From contig JBHIXX010000005.1 in NCBI GenBank assembly GCA_041984585.1, positions 25,868 to 89,867 on the forward strand: 64,000 bases of DNA. Direction: 5' to 3'. Shown here one piece after another: positions 8,925 through 17,223 of this stretch (position 1 is its first letter; every line of letters begins with the position of its first letter). Both the position numbers and the translations under genes were made by a program. This DNA comes from Pseudolysinimonas_A sp041984585 (GTDB lineage: Bacteria > Actinomycetota > Actinomycetes > Actinomycetales > Microbacteriaceae). The notes beneath the pieces were generated by a model. That model did not search any database and was not told the DNA's origin. It worked only from the letters and a program-made list of their open reading frames with translations.

Positions 8925-9362
8925 TCAGTCGACGGGACGGTGGATGAGGTGCGACAGCACGATCGCCGAGCGCGTGTGGTCGACCGACGGGGCGATGCGC
9001 ACCCGCTCCAGCGCGTCCTCGAGCGACGGGATGTCGCGGGAGCGCATGAACACCACGGCGTCGGCGTCGCCGGTGACGGTCGACGCGTCGACCACCTCGG
9101 GCACCGACGACAGGATGCGCTTGAGGTCGTCGGGCGATACCGTGCCGCGGCAGAACAGCTCCACGTAGGCCTCGGTCGACATCCCGTCGACGGCCGGATC
9201 GACCTGCACCGTGAACGCGCGGATGACCCCGTCGGCGACGAGTCGGTCGACGCGGCGCTTCACGGCCGACGCCGAGAGCCCGACGCGCTCGCCGATGTCG
9301 CCGTATCCGGCGCGCGAGTTCTGGCGCAGCAGGTCGATGATCCCGTAGTCGATCGTGTCCAT
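8925..9362 (-). CDS. Lrp/AsnC family transcriptional regulator
   Basis: A 145-residue protein with the usual two domains: an N-terminal helix-turn-helix (residues 1-60, DYGIIDLLRQNSRAGYGDIGERVGLSASAVKRRVDRL) and a C-terminal RAM ligand-binding domain (from about 65, FTVQVDPAVDGMSTEAYVELF). It is divergent from ddaH-rocD, suggesting control of arginine/ornithine catabolism in response to an amino acid. The start is leaderless: TAGACT lies six bases before the ATG. A large inverted repeat at 9375-9407 abuts this -10 hexamer, which suits autoregulation. Confidence 0.92.
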   Translation of the reverse strand: MDTIDYGIIDLLRQNSRAGYGDIGERVGLSASAVKRRVDRLVADGVIRAFTVQVDPAVDGMSTEAYVELFCRGTVSPDDLKRILSSVPEVVDASTVTGDADAVVFMRSRDIPSLEDALERVRIAPSVDHTRSAIVLSHLIHRPVD

Positions 9363-9374
9363 CGGGTCAGTCTA

Positions 9375-9407
9375 CGCAGAACCGTTGCGCCGAAAGGCGG
9401 TACTGCG
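9375..9407. promoter_or_regulatory. Nested inverted repeat, candidate Lrp operator
   Basis: Outer arms CGCAGAACCG and CGGTACTGCG match at 9 of 10 positions, and inside them CGCC-GAAA-GGCG is a perfect repeat. The element touches the -10 hexamer of the Lrp-type gene and lies upstream of the ddaH -10-like CAGGCT (9454-9459). Confidence 0.6.
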
Positions 9408-9466
9408 CTCGCGACGTGCGTCGAGGTCATGGAATCGCCGGATGCGTGCGTGGCAGGCTGGGTGCC

Positions 9467-10321
9467 ATGACGGATTCCGCCACTCTCCCCCGCGCCGACG
9501 GGGTCGAGCGCGTCGCCACCCGCCGCGCGGTGCTGATGTGCCGCCCCGAGCACTTCACGGTCTCGTACCGGATCAACCCGTGGATGCACCCCGACCAGCC
9601 CACCGACACCGGCCGGGCGCTCGCCCAGTGGGAGCAGCTGCACCGGGCCTACGTCGACCTCGGCTTCGACGTGCAGCTGATCGACCCGATTCCCGGCCTG
9701 CCCGACATGGTCTACGCCGCGAACGGCGGCTTCACCGTCGACGGGATCGCCTACGGCGCCAAGTTCCAGTTCCCGGAGCGGGCGCCCGAGGGGCCCGCGT
9801 ACCTCGACTGGTTCCGGGCCGCCGGGTTCGACGCGCGCGAGGCGCGGCACGTCAACGAGGGCGAGGGCGACTTCCTGCTCGTCGGCGAGCGCATCCTCGC
9901 CGGATGGGGCTTCCGCTCCGACCCGGCCAGCCACGCCGAGCTCGCGGGCATCACCGGGCGCGAGGTCGTCTCGCTGCGGCTCGTCGACCCCGAGTTCTAC
10001 CACCTCGACACCGCGCTCGCGGTGCTCGACGACGCGGGCGGCCCGGCGAGCGTCGCCTACCTGCCGTCGGCGTTCGACGACGCGTCGCGGGCGACCCTCG
10101 AGCGGCTCTACCCCGACGCGGTGCACGTCGACGCGACGGATGCCGCGGTGCTCGGGCTGAACAGCTTCTCCGACGGCCGGCACGTCGTGATCGCCGCGCG
10201 CGCGGTCGGCTTCGAACGCTCGCTGCGCGACCGCGGCTACGACCCGATCGGGGTCGACCTCTCCGAGCTGCTGCTCGGCGGCGGCGGTGTGAACTGCTGC
10301 ACGCTGGAGCTGCGGAGGTGA
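9467..10321 (+). CDS. ddaH: Dimethylargininase (N(G),N(G)-dimethylarginine dimethylaminohydrolase)
   Basis: A 284-residue guanidino-group-modifying hydrolase predicted to turn methylated arginine into citrulline and methylamines. Family features seen are RPEHFTVSYRINPWM near the N-terminus, the substrate-binding YAANGGF stretch, a central EGEGDFLL motif, the FYHLDTALAVL segment with the catalytic histidine, and a C-terminal NCCTLE with adjacent cysteines at 277 and 278, one being the nucleophile. The start at 9467 has CAGGCT seven bases upstream (leaderless type) and drops 17 unlikely residues. It is coupled to rocD by a near-overlap. Arginine-deiminase-like activity on other guanidino compounds cannot be excluded. 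Confidence 0.88.
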   Translation: MTDSATLPRADGVERVATRRAVLMCRPEHFTVSYRINPWMHPDQPTDTGRALAQWEQLHRAYVDLGFDVQLIDPIPGLPDMVYAANGGFTVDGIAYGAKFQFPERAPEGPAYLDWFRAAGFDAREARHVNEGEGDFLLVGERILAGWGFRSDPASHAELAGITGREVVSLRLVDPEFYHLDTALAVLDDAGGPASVAYLPSAFDDASRATLERLYPDAVHVDATDAAVLGLNSFSDGRHVVIAARAVGFERSLRDRGYDPIGVDLSELLLGGGGVNCCTLELRR

Positions 10322-10326
10322 CCGCG

Positions 10327-11568
10327 GTGAGCACGGAGACCACCGGATCGCGGGTCGGCGAGCGCACCGCCGTAGCGATCGCCCAGGCCGAGCGCTACGG
10401 CGCCCACAACTACCACCCGCTGCCGGTCGTCGTGGCCGACGCCGACGGGACGTGGGTGACGGATGTGGAGGGCCGTCGCTACCTCGACTTCCTCGCCGCC
10501 TACTCCGCCGTCAACTTCGGGCACCGGCATCCGGGCCTCGTGGCGGCGGCGCGGGCGCAGCTCGACCGCGTCACGCTGACCAGCCGCGCCTTCCACGCCG
10601 CCGAGCTCGGTCCGTTCCTCGAGGCGCTCGCCGGGCTGCTCGGCGCCGAGATGGTGCTGCCGATGAACACCGGCGCCGAGGCGGTCGAGTCGGGGATCAA
10701 GATCGCGCGCGCCTGGGGCTACCGGGTGAAGGGCGTGCCCGACGGGCGCGCCGAGATCGTGGTCGCCGAGAACAACTTCCACGGCCGCACCACCACGATC
10801 GTCGGCTTCTCGTCCGACCCCGACGCCCGCGACGGCTTCGGACCGTTCACCCCCGGCTTCGTCACCGTTCCGTACGGCGACGCCGAGGCGCTCGCCGCCG
10901 CGATCACCCCGAACACGGTCGCCGTGCTGCTCGAGCCGATCCAGGGCGAGGCCGGCGTGATCGTGCCGCCGGCCGGCTACCTGGCCGCGGTGCGCCGGGT
11001 CACCCGAGAGCGGAACGTGCTCTTCATCGCCGACGAGATCCAGTCGGGACTCGGCCGCACCGGCGCGACCGTGCAGTGCGCGAACGAGGGCGTCGAGCCC
11101 GACCTCTACCTGCTCGGCAAGGCGCTCGGCGGCGGGATCGTGCCGGTCAGCGCCGTCGTCGGCCGCCGCGACGTCATCGGCGTCATCGAGGCGGGCCAGC
11201 ACGGCTCGACCTTCGGCGGCAACCCGCTCGCGGCGGCCGTCGGGCACGCCGTCGTCGACCTGCTCGCCACCGACGAGTTCCAGGCCCGGGCCCGCGAGAC
11301 GGGTGCACACCTGCACGCCCGGCTCGCGGGTCTGGTCGGCCGCGGCGTCGTCGCCGTACGCGGCGTCGGCCTGTGGGCGGGGGTCGACATCGACCCGGCG
11401 CTCGGCAGCGGTCGCCGGGTGTGCGAGCTGCTCGCCGAGCGCGGGGTGCTCGCCAAGGACACGCACGGCAGCACCATCCGCCTCGCTCCGCCGCTGGTCG
11501 TCACCCGCGACGAGATCGACCTCGCCGCCGACGCGCTCGCGGCCGTGCTCGACGACCTGCGCGGCTGA
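10327..11568 (+). CDS. rocD: Ornithine aminotransferase
   Basis: A 413-residue PLP-dependent class III aminotransferase that converts ornithine plus 2-oxoglutarate to glutamate semialdehyde/P5C. Signatures are EPIQGEAGVIVPPAGYL, DEIQSGLGRTG and the PLP lysine 265 in LLGKALGGG; YGAHNYHPLPVV near the N-terminus is typical of the OAT group rather than acetylornithine aminotransferase. GGAGG at 10314-10318 lies eight bases before the GTG at 10327; a GTG at 10318 overlapping the ddaH stop would add three residues but sits on that ribosome binding site. The product is a substrate for the P5CDH half of PutA at 0.8-4.2 kb. Confidence 0.94.
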   Translation: MSTETTGSRVGERTAVAIAQAERYGAHNYHPLPVVVADADGTWVTDVEGRRYLDFLAAYSAVNFGHRHPGLVAAARAQLDRVTLTSRAFHAAELGPFLEALAGLLGAEMVLPMNTGAEAVESGIKIARAWGYRVKGVPDGRAEIVVAENNFHGRTTTIVGFSSDPDARDGFGPFTPGFVTVPYGDAEALAAAITPNTVAVLLEPIQGEAGVIVPPAGYLAAVRRVTRERNVLFIADEIQSGLGRTGATVQCANEGVEPDLYLLGKALGGGIVPVSAVVGRRDVIGVIEAGQHGSTFGGNPLAAAVGHAVVDLLATDEFQARARETGAHLHARLAGLVGRGVVAVRGVGLWAGVDIDPALGSGRRVCELLAERGVLAKDTHGSTIRLAPPLVVTRDEIDLAADALAAVLDDLRG

Positions 11569-11579
11569 CCCCGGGTCAG
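11565..11579. terminator. Palindrome spanning both stop codons of rocD and the PPOX gene
   Basis: CTGACCC-C-GGGTCAG contains the TGA of rocD and the TGA of the convergent gene. As RNA it can fold as six pairs around a 3-base loop on either strand. It is too short to be a confident terminator. Confidence 0.4.
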
Positions 11580-12070
11580 AACACGAAGCGCGTCGCGTCG
11601 GTCGGGAAGGCCGTCCAGGCGAGCACCGTCGTCGGCACGAGCATCCGCAGGCCGCCTCCGTCGGGGCCGCTCCAGGCATCCGGCCCCGGGGAGTAGCCGG
11701 CGTCGTGGTACTTGCCGAACGCCGCGGCGAGGCGGGCGCCCAGGTCGTCGGGCTCTGCGCGGGTGGCGAGGCTGCGACCCTCGACGATCACCGCCCGCGC
11801 GCCGTCTTCGAGCGTCAGCGTGCACGCGGGGTTGCCCTCGGCGTTGCGGGCGTGGCGGGTGGTCGCGGCGCCGTCGTAGTAGAACCGGTCGTCGAGCCAG
11901 ACGCCCCAGCGCGGCACGACGTGCGGCCGCCCGTCGGGCCGCACGGTCGCCAGCCAGTAGTGGGCGGAGTCGACCAGGCGCCGCTCGACGTCGGTCCAGT
12001 GGAGCATGCCCTCGTCGGTCTCGGGCAGGCCGTAGCCGTCGGGCATCCGGGGGCGTTCTCGTCGCGGCAC
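11576..12070 (-). CDS. Pyridoxamine 5'-phosphate oxidase-family (PPOX, possibly F420-binding) protein
   Basis: A 164-residue split-beta-barrel flavin/deazaflavin-binding protein. The core is YWLATVRPDGRPHVVPRWGVWLDDRFYYDGAATTRHARNAEGNP (about residues 38-82), followed by CTLTLEDGARAVIVEGRS, a layout shared by F420/FMN-dependent oxidoreductases and haem-degrading-like proteins of the PPOX superfamily. The substrate is unknown. The GTG start at 12070 is supported by TAGCGT six bases upstream on the minus strand. It is convergent with rocD and divergent from the acyl-CoA dehydrogenase gene. Confidence 0.8.
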   Translation of the reverse strand: MPRRERPRMPDGYGLPETDEGMLHWTDVERRLVDSAHYWLATVRPDGRPHVVPRWGVWLDDRFYYDGAATTRHARNAEGNPACTLTLEDGARAVIVEGRSLATRAEPDDLGARLAAAFGKYHDAGYSPGPDAWSGPDGGGLRMLVPTTVLAWTAFPTDATRFVF

Positions 12071-12121
12071 GTCGCGACGCTAGCCCCGCCCTCCGACATC
12101 GGTCCGGCGTAGCGTGGGAGC
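12071..12121. promoter_or_regulatory. Compact divergent leaderless promoters
   Basis: Within 51 bases, TAGCGT on the minus strand (12077-12082) lies six bases before the PPOX GTG and TAGCGT on the plus strand (12110-12115) lies six bases before the acyl-CoA dehydrogenase GTG. The two -10 boxes are identical and neither gene has a Shine-Dalgarno sequence. Confidence 0.65.
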
Positions 12122-13267
12122 GTGACCGCGCCCGCCACCGAGTCCGTGCTGACCGACGACCTGCTGGAGCGCATCCGCTCCCGCGCCGCCGCATCCGACC
12201 GGGACAACACGTTCTTCGACGAGGATCTCGCCGAGCTACGCGCCGCCGGCTACCTGCGGCCGCGGAGCCTGCTCGCGACCGCGCGCGACCAGCGCCGCCT
12301 CGCCGCCGCCGCGCCCGCGACCGCGCTCGGCATCAACATGCACCTCGTGGTGGTCGGCATCGCGCGCGTGCTGCACGACCGCGGCGACGCCTCGCTCGAC
12401 TGGATCCTGGCGGATGCCGAGGCCGGCGAGCTGTTCGCGTTCGGCAACAGCGAGGCGGGCAACGACCTCGTGATGTGGGACTCGCTGACCGCCGTCGAGT
12501 CGGTCGACGGGGGCTTCGCGTTCACCGGCACCAAGATCTTCACCTCGCTCGCCCCGGCGTGGACGCGCCTCGCCGTCTTCGGCAAGCAGCAGGACGGTCC
12601 CGACGGTCCGCGGCTCGTGCACGGCGTCATCGCGCGCGACACCCCCGGCTCCGCGGTGCCCGGTCTCGCCACGATCGAGGACTGGGACACCCTCGGCATG
12701 CGCGCCACCCAGAGCCACACGACGCGGCTCGACGGGGTGGTCGTGCCCGACGGGCGCATCACGCGGATGCTGCCGGTCGGCCCCAACGCCGATCCGTACG
12801 TCTTCGGGCTGTTCGCGAACTTCCTGCTGCTGATCGGCTCCGTCTACGCGGGCATCGCGGACCGCGCGCTGGAGCTCGCGGTGGAGGCGGCGCACCGGCG
12901 CACGAGCCTCAAGAACGGCGGCGCCGCCTACGCGCAGGACCCCGACATCCGGTGGCGGGTGGCGGATGCCGCGCTCGCCCTCGACGCGCTGCGTCCCGAG
13001 ATCGAGGGGCTGGCCGCCGACGTCGACGCGCTCGGCGACCACGGCGCCGACTGGTTCCGCTTCCTCACCGGCGCGAAGCACCGCGCCACAGAGACGGCCC
13101 GCACGGTGGTTGACCACGCCGCGCGCGTGGCCGGCGGGGGCGGCTACCGGTCGGCGAGCGAGCTGAGCCGGCTGCAGCGCGACGTGCTCGCCGGCGTCTT
13201 CCACCCGTCCGACACCGAATCGGTGCACGCGACGGTGGCCGCCAACCTGCTCGGTCCGCTCGGCTGA
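12122..13267 (+). CDS. Acyl-CoA dehydrogenase family protein
   Basis: A 381-residue FAD protein of the acyl-CoA dehydrogenase fold. The middle beta domain shows FAFGNSEAGND, GGFAFTGTKIFTSLAP and WDTLGMRATQSHTTRLDGVVVPD; the C-terminal helical domain contains the FAD-dimer segment GAKHRATETARTVVDHAARVAGGGGYRSASELSRLQRD. The canonical catalytic glutamate region is replaced by GGGGYRS, so it may be one of the acyl-CoA dehydrogenase-like monooxygenases or an atypical dehydrogenase rather than a beta-oxidation enzyme. It stands alone, has a leaderless GTG start and ends at a hairpin shared with the convergent reductase. Confidence 0.85.
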   Translation: MTAPATESVLTDDLLERIRSRAAASDRDNTFFDEDLAELRAAGYLRPRSLLATARDQRRLAAAAPATALGINMHLVVVGIARVLHDRGDASLDWILADAEAGELFAFGNSEAGNDLVMWDSLTAVESVDGGFAFTGTKIFTSLAPAWTRLAVFGKQQDGPDGPRLVHGVIARDTPGSAVPGLATIEDWDTLGMRATQSHTTRLDGVVVPDGRITRMLPVGPNADPYVFGLFANFLLLIGSVYAGIADRALELAVEAAHRRTSLKNGGAAYAQDPDIRWRVADAALALDALRPEIEGLAADVDALGDHGADWFRFLTGAKHRATETARTVVDHAARVAGGGGYRSASELSRLQRDVLAGVFHPSDTESVHATVAANLLGPLG

Positions 13268-13297
13268 CCGCGCCCCCGGCTGTCGCGGATCGCGGAT

Positions 13298-13319
13298 GCG
13301 CCGCGGACCGGCGCGGCGC
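13298..13319. terminator. Hairpin between convergent genes
   Basis: GCGCCGCG-GACCGG-CGCGGCGC has perfect 8-base arms with a 6-base loop and lies between the acyl-CoA dehydrogenase and deazaflavin reductase stops. It has no T-run on either strand. Confidence 0.65.
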
Positions 13320-13325
13320 GACCGC

Positions 13326-13739
13326 TCAGCGCGGGGTGAGACGCAGGATCGGCATCCGTCGCCCGGCGCGCTCGGCGTAGCGCGGGAACGCGGACGACTT
13401 CGCCACGAACTTGGCGAACTCGGCTTCGTAGTCGGCGTCGCCCACCTCGTCGACGTGCACGGGCACGGTGCGCACCCCGCCCTCCGCGGGGACCTCGATC
13501 TCGACATCCGGATGCGCGAGCAGGTTGTGGTACCAGTCCGGGTGGGTCGGCGCGCCGCCCTTCGAGGCGATGATCATCCAGCCGCCCGGCTCGGTGACGG
13601 CGAGCAGCGGCACGATCCGCTCGATGCCGGTGCGCGCGCCGCGGTGGTGCACGAGGATCAGCGACCCGCCGAAGCCCTTCGAGTCGACGCGACCGCCGCT
13701 GCTGCGGAACTCGTCGATGACGTCGTCATTCCAGCCCAT
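13326..13739 (-). CDS. Deazaflavin-dependent nitroreductase (Ddn) family protein
   Basis: A 137-residue member of the F420-dependent nitroreductase/quinone-reductase family: GSLILVHHRGARTGIERIVPLLAV, GGWMIIASKGGAPTHPDWYHNLLAHPDVEIEV and YAEFAKF-like C-terminal residues are diagnostic. Such proteins reduce quinones or exogenous substrates with reduced F420. The ATG at 13739 is chosen because CAGAAT lies six bases upstream and the 50 codons before it look non-coding. It is one of three F420-type families in the window. Confidence 0.85.
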   Translation of the reverse strand: MGWNDDVIDEFRSSGGRVDSKGFGGSLILVHHRGARTGIERIVPLLAVTEPGGWMIIASKGGAPTHPDWYHNLLAHPDVEIEVPAEGGVRTVPVHVDEVGDADYEAEFAKFVAKSSAFPRYAERAGRRMPILRLTPR

Positions 13740-13851
13740 CCCCCGATTCTGTCGGGCCCCGCGGCGCTGCGCCGGGTGCCCGAGCGAGGAGAGCCCGTGA
13801 CACCGGGGCGCGCGAGCGGTCGGCCCGGTCGCGGATCGCGGATCCGCCCGG

Positions 13852-13857
13852 CAAGCT
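13852..13857 (+). promoter_or_regulatory. Leaderless-type -10 (CAAGCT) of the GTPase pair
   Basis: CAAGCT lies six bases before the GTG at 13864, which lacks a Shine-Dalgarno sequence. It is a first-position variant of TAnnnT. Confidence 0.45.
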
Positions 13858-13863
13858 GGGCGG

Positions 13864-15618
13864 GTGAGCGACGCCCGACCTCCCGCCATCGTGGCGCTCG
13901 AGCGACTCCGCGCGTCGCTCGCCGATCCGGGTCTCGAGCTCCCGCTCGACGGGGCGGCCGAGCGCCGCGCCGAGGCGTCGGCGGCCGTGCGCCAGATCGA
14001 CGACTACATCCGTCCGCGCCTGGTCGACCTCGACGCCCCGCTGCTCGCCGTCGTCGGCGGCTCGACCGGGTCGGGCAAGTCGACCATCGTCAACGCCTTG
14101 ATCGGCGTGCCGACCACCCGTGTCGGCGTGATCCGGCCGACCACCCGGCAACCGATCCTCGTGCACGCGCCGGTCGACGCGGGGTGGTTCGCGTCCGACC
14201 GCATCCTGCCCGGGCTGGCCCGCACCCGCGGCACGCTCAGCCCGCCGGGGACCCCGTCGGCGCAGGCGGGCGACGCCCCGGCCGCGTCGCGCATCTCGGA
14301 GCTCATGGTGCTCGGCCACGAGCGGATGCCCGAGTCGCTCGCGCTCATCGACGCGCCCGACATCGATTCGGTGGCGGACGAGAACCGCGCGCTCGCGGCC
14401 CAGCTGCTCGCCGCCGCCGACCTCTGGCTGTTCGTCACGACGGCGAACCGCTACGCCGACGCGGTGCCGTGGCGGATGCTCGACGACGCGGCGGCCCGCT
14501 CGGTGACCGTGGGCGTCGTGCTCAACCGGGTGCCGCCGGGCGCCGTCGACGACGTGCTGCCCGACCTGCGGGCCATGCTCGCGGCGCGCGGACTCGACGA
14601 CGCTCCCGTGTTCGCGATCGAGGAGCAGCAGCTCGACGACCTCGGGATGCTGCCCGACGCCGCCGTCGCGGAGACCCGCGACTGGCTCACCGGGATCGCC
14701 GGCGACCGCGTGGTGCGGGCCCGGATCGCGGCGCGCACGCTCGGCGGGACCATCGCCGACCTCGACCGCCGCGTGGGCGACATCGCCGCGGCCCGGCAGG
14801 ACCAGCTCGACTGGCTGGCCGGCGTCGAGCGGATGGCGGAGGCCGAGTATCGGGCGGCCGCCGAAGCGGTCGACGAGGCCACCCGCGACGGCGCGCTGCT
14901 GCGCGGCGAGGTACTGGCGCGGTGGCAGGACTTCGTCGGAACCTCCGACGTGTTCCGCACCATCGAGTCGTGGTTCTCGCGCACCCGGGACAGCGTCGCG
15001 GCCTGGTTCCGCGGGCGGCCGAGTCCCGTCGTCGCGGTGGAGACCGAGATCGAGAGCGGGCTGCACGCCGTCGTGGTCGACCAGGGCGGGCGGGCCGCAT
15101 CCGCCGTCTGGGAGCGGCTGCAGGGCGGCGCCCCCGGCCGTCGGGTGGCGGAGTCCGATCCGACCCTCAGCGCCGCGTCGCCCGACTTCGCGGCAGCGGC
15201 CGCGGCGATGATCCGCGACTGGCAGGGGTCGCTGCTGAAGCTCGTGCAGGACAACGCCGGGAGCAAGCGGGTGCGCGCCCGGGTGCTCTCCCTGGGGCTC
15301 AACGCGGTGACGGTCGCGCTGATGATCGTCGTGTTCGCGTCGACCGGCGGGCTGACCGGCGGCGAACTGCTGATCGCGGGCGGCTCGGCGGTGGTCGGCC
15401 AGAAGCTGCTCGAGACGATCTTCGGCGAGGACGCCGTGCGGCGGCTCGCGGCGGAGGCGCGCAGCGACCTGCAGGGCAAGGTGACCGAGCTGTTCGACGC
15501 CGAGCGGGAGCGGGTGGCGGCGGCCCTCGCGCCCTACCGGTTCGGCTCGTCACCCGAGTCGCTGCGCCGTGAGTCGCAGGCGCTCGCCGCCGACGTCGCC
15601 CGGGTGGCGGAGTCGTGA
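13864..15618 (+). CDS. Membrane-associated GTPase, first of a pair (dynamin/Era-like)
   Basis: A 584-residue P-loop GTPase of unknown role. G1 is GGSTGSGKST (65-74), G3 is LIDAPDIDS near 160, and G4 is LNRVPPG, where NRxP replaces the usual NKxD. A helical region follows; a C-terminal hydrophobic hairpin (about 480-525, VTVALMIVVFASTGGLTGGELLIAGGSAVV) should contact the membrane, as in dynamin-like proteins. The GTG of the next GTPase overlaps its stop (GTGA), so the two are made together and may form a heteromer. This resembles the paired dynamin-like genes of other actinobacteria, such as IniA/IniC or DynA/DynB, but no direct relationship is claimed. Confidence 0.8.
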   Translation: MSDARPPAIVALERLRASLADPGLELPLDGAAERRAEASAAVRQIDDYIRPRLVDLDAPLLAVVGGSTGSGKSTIVNALIGVPTTRVGVIRPTTRQPILVHAPVDAGWFASDRILPGLARTRGTLSPPGTPSAQAGDAPAASRISELMVLGHERMPESLALIDAPDIDSVADENRALAAQLLAAADLWLFVTTANRYADAVPWRMLDDAAARSVTVGVVLNRVPPGAVDDVLPDLRAMLAARGLDDAPVFAIEEQQLDDLGMLPDAAVAETRDWLTGIAGDRVVRARIAARTLGGTIADLDRRVGDIAAARQDQLDWLAGVERMAEAEYRAAAEAVDEATRDGALLRGEVLARWQDFVGTSDVFRTIESWFSRTRDSVAAWFRGRPSPVVAVETEIESGLHAVVVDQGGRAASAVWERLQGGAPGRRVAESDPTLSAASPDFAAAAAAMIRDWQGSLLKLVQDNAGSKRVRARVLSLGLNAVTVALMIVVFASTGGLTGGELLIAGGSAVVGQKLLETIFGEDAVRRLAAEARSDLQGKVTELFDAERERVAAALAPYRFGSSPESLRRESQALAADVARVAES

Positions 15619-17180
15619 GGCTCGACGACCTGCTCGACGCGATGCGCGTCGTGCGCCGCACGGGGGACGGACGCCTCGACCCGCAGTTCGCCGCCGAGGT
15701 CGACGGGGTGCTGCGGCACGCTCAGGAGCGCCGCGAGCACTCCCCCGACGTCACCGTCGTGGGCGTCTTCGGCGCGACCGGGTCGGGCAAGTCGAGCCTG
15801 GTCAACGCGCTCGTCGGCGAGCAGGTGGCGCGCACGCACGTGCGGCGCCCGACGACCTCGGAGCCGCTCGCCGCGACCTGGACCCCGGATGGTGCGGTCG
15901 ACCTGCTCGACTGGCTGGGGGTGCGCGAGCGGGTCGTGCTCGACCGGCCGCTCGACCCGCGGGCGACCGATCTGGTGCTGCTCGACCTGCCCGACTTCGA
16001 CTCCGTCGAGGCGGGCAACCGGGCGACCGCCCAGCGGCTGGCCGGGCAGGTCGACGCGCTGGTCTGGGTGGTCGACCCGCAGAAGTACGCCGACGACGTG
16101 CTGCACGCGCAGTTCATCGCGCCGCACGCCCGGCACGCCGAGGTGACACTCATCGTGCTCAACCAGATCGACCGGCTCGCGGCCGACGACGTGCGGGCAG
16201 TGACCCGGTCTCTCGCGGCGATCGTGGAGCGCGACGGCATCCCGAATGCGCGCGTGCTGCCGGTGAGCGCCGCATCCGGTCAGGGCGTCCCCGAGCTGCG
16301 CACGGCGCTCGGCGACCTGGTCGCGGCGCGCTCCGCCCGCGACCGCCGCCTCGCGGCCGACCTCGCGACCCTGGCTGGGCGCGTGCCCTCCGCCGGACGG
16401 GCGCGCAGCGCGGCGCCGACAGGCGCCCTCGTGGACGACGTCGCGGTGGCGGCCGGGGTCGAGGTGGTGAGCGCCGCGGTGGCCGGCTCGTACCGCAAAC
16501 GCGCGGCCCAGGCGACGGGGTGGCCGCTGCTGTCCTGGATCCCGCGGCTGCGCGCCGACCCGCTGCGCCGCCTCGGCCTGCGCCCGGTGCGACGGGATCG
16601 CGACCCCGAGGTGCACCGCACGAGCCTGCCCGAGATGAGTTCGGCGTCGCGCGCGCGGATGTCGCTCGCGGTGCGCGGCTACGCCGAGGCGGCCTCCGAC
16701 GGCCTCGCCGAGACCTGGCGGGCCGGCATCCGCGAGGCGGCGACCCGCGGCATCGACGAGCTGCCCGACGAGCTGGACCTCGCCATCGCCCGCACCCCGC
16801 TCCCGGCGCGCGGCTTGTGGTGGTGGCCGGTGTTCGCGGTGCTGCAGTGGCTCGTGCTGCTGGCCGGCATCGGCGGCGTGGGCTGGCTGCTCGCGGCGGC
16901 GCTGTTCCCGCGGTTCGGGCTGCCCGAGGTGGAGGTGATCGAGGTCGAGGGCTGGGCGGTGCCGACGCTGCTGATCGCCGGGGCGGTGCTGGGCGGCATC
17001 CTGCTGGCCCTCCTCGGGGCCCTCCTCGGCGGCCTCACCGCGCGCGCCCGTCGACGGTCGGCGCGCCGGCGCCTCGTGCGGGGTGTCGGGCCGACGGTGC
17101 AGCGGCTCGTCGTCGAGCCGGTCGCGGCGGAGCTGGAGCGGGCCCGGGAGTACGAGTCCGCGCGTCGCGGCGCGGCCTGA
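15615..17180 (+). CDS. Membrane-associated GTPase, second of a pair
   Basis: A 521-residue GTPase with G1 GATGSGKSS (53-61), G3 DLPDFDS near 125 and G4 LNQIDRL near 182 (NQID for NKxD). The central part is rich in Arg and Ala. Two hydrophobic segments follow: about 396-430 (WWWPVFAVLQWLVLLAGIGGVGWLLAAALF) and about 450-480, then a basic tail (ARRRSARRRL). It overlaps its partner by four bases (GTGA). Both proteins have a G domain followed by a late membrane element, suggesting joint action at the membrane. The function is unknown. Confidence 0.8.
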   Translation: MRLDDLLDAMRVVRRTGDGRLDPQFAAEVDGVLRHAQERREHSPDVTVVGVFGATGSGKSSLVNALVGEQVARTHVRRPTTSEPLAATWTPDGAVDLLDWLGVRERVVLDRPLDPRATDLVLLDLPDFDSVEAGNRATAQRLAGQVDALVWVVDPQKYADDVLHAQFIAPHARHAEVTLIVLNQIDRLAADDVRAVTRSLAAIVERDGIPNARVLPVSAASGQGVPELRTALGDLVAARSARDRRLAADLATLAGRVPSAGRARSAAPTGALVDDVAVAAGVEVVSAAVAGSYRKRAAQATGWPLLSWIPRLRADPLRRLGLRPVRRDRDPEVHRTSLPEMSSASRARMSLAVRGYAEAASDGLAETWRAGIREAATRGIDELPDELDLAIARTPLPARGLWWWPVFAVLQWLVLLAGIGGVGWLLAAALFPRFGLPEVEVIEVEGWAVPTLLIAGAVLGGILLALLGALLGGLTARARRRSARRRLVRGVGPTVQRLVVEPVAAELERAREYESARRGAA

Positions 17181-17223
17181 TCGCGCCGCCGTGGCCGCGG
17201 GCCGACGGTGATGCCGCTGCCGC

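Noticed and set aside
12122..13267. Assigning the acyl-CoA dehydrogenase-like gene to beta-oxidation
   Set aside because: The usual catalytic glutamate context is not visible and no other beta-oxidation genes are adjacent, so only the family name is given.
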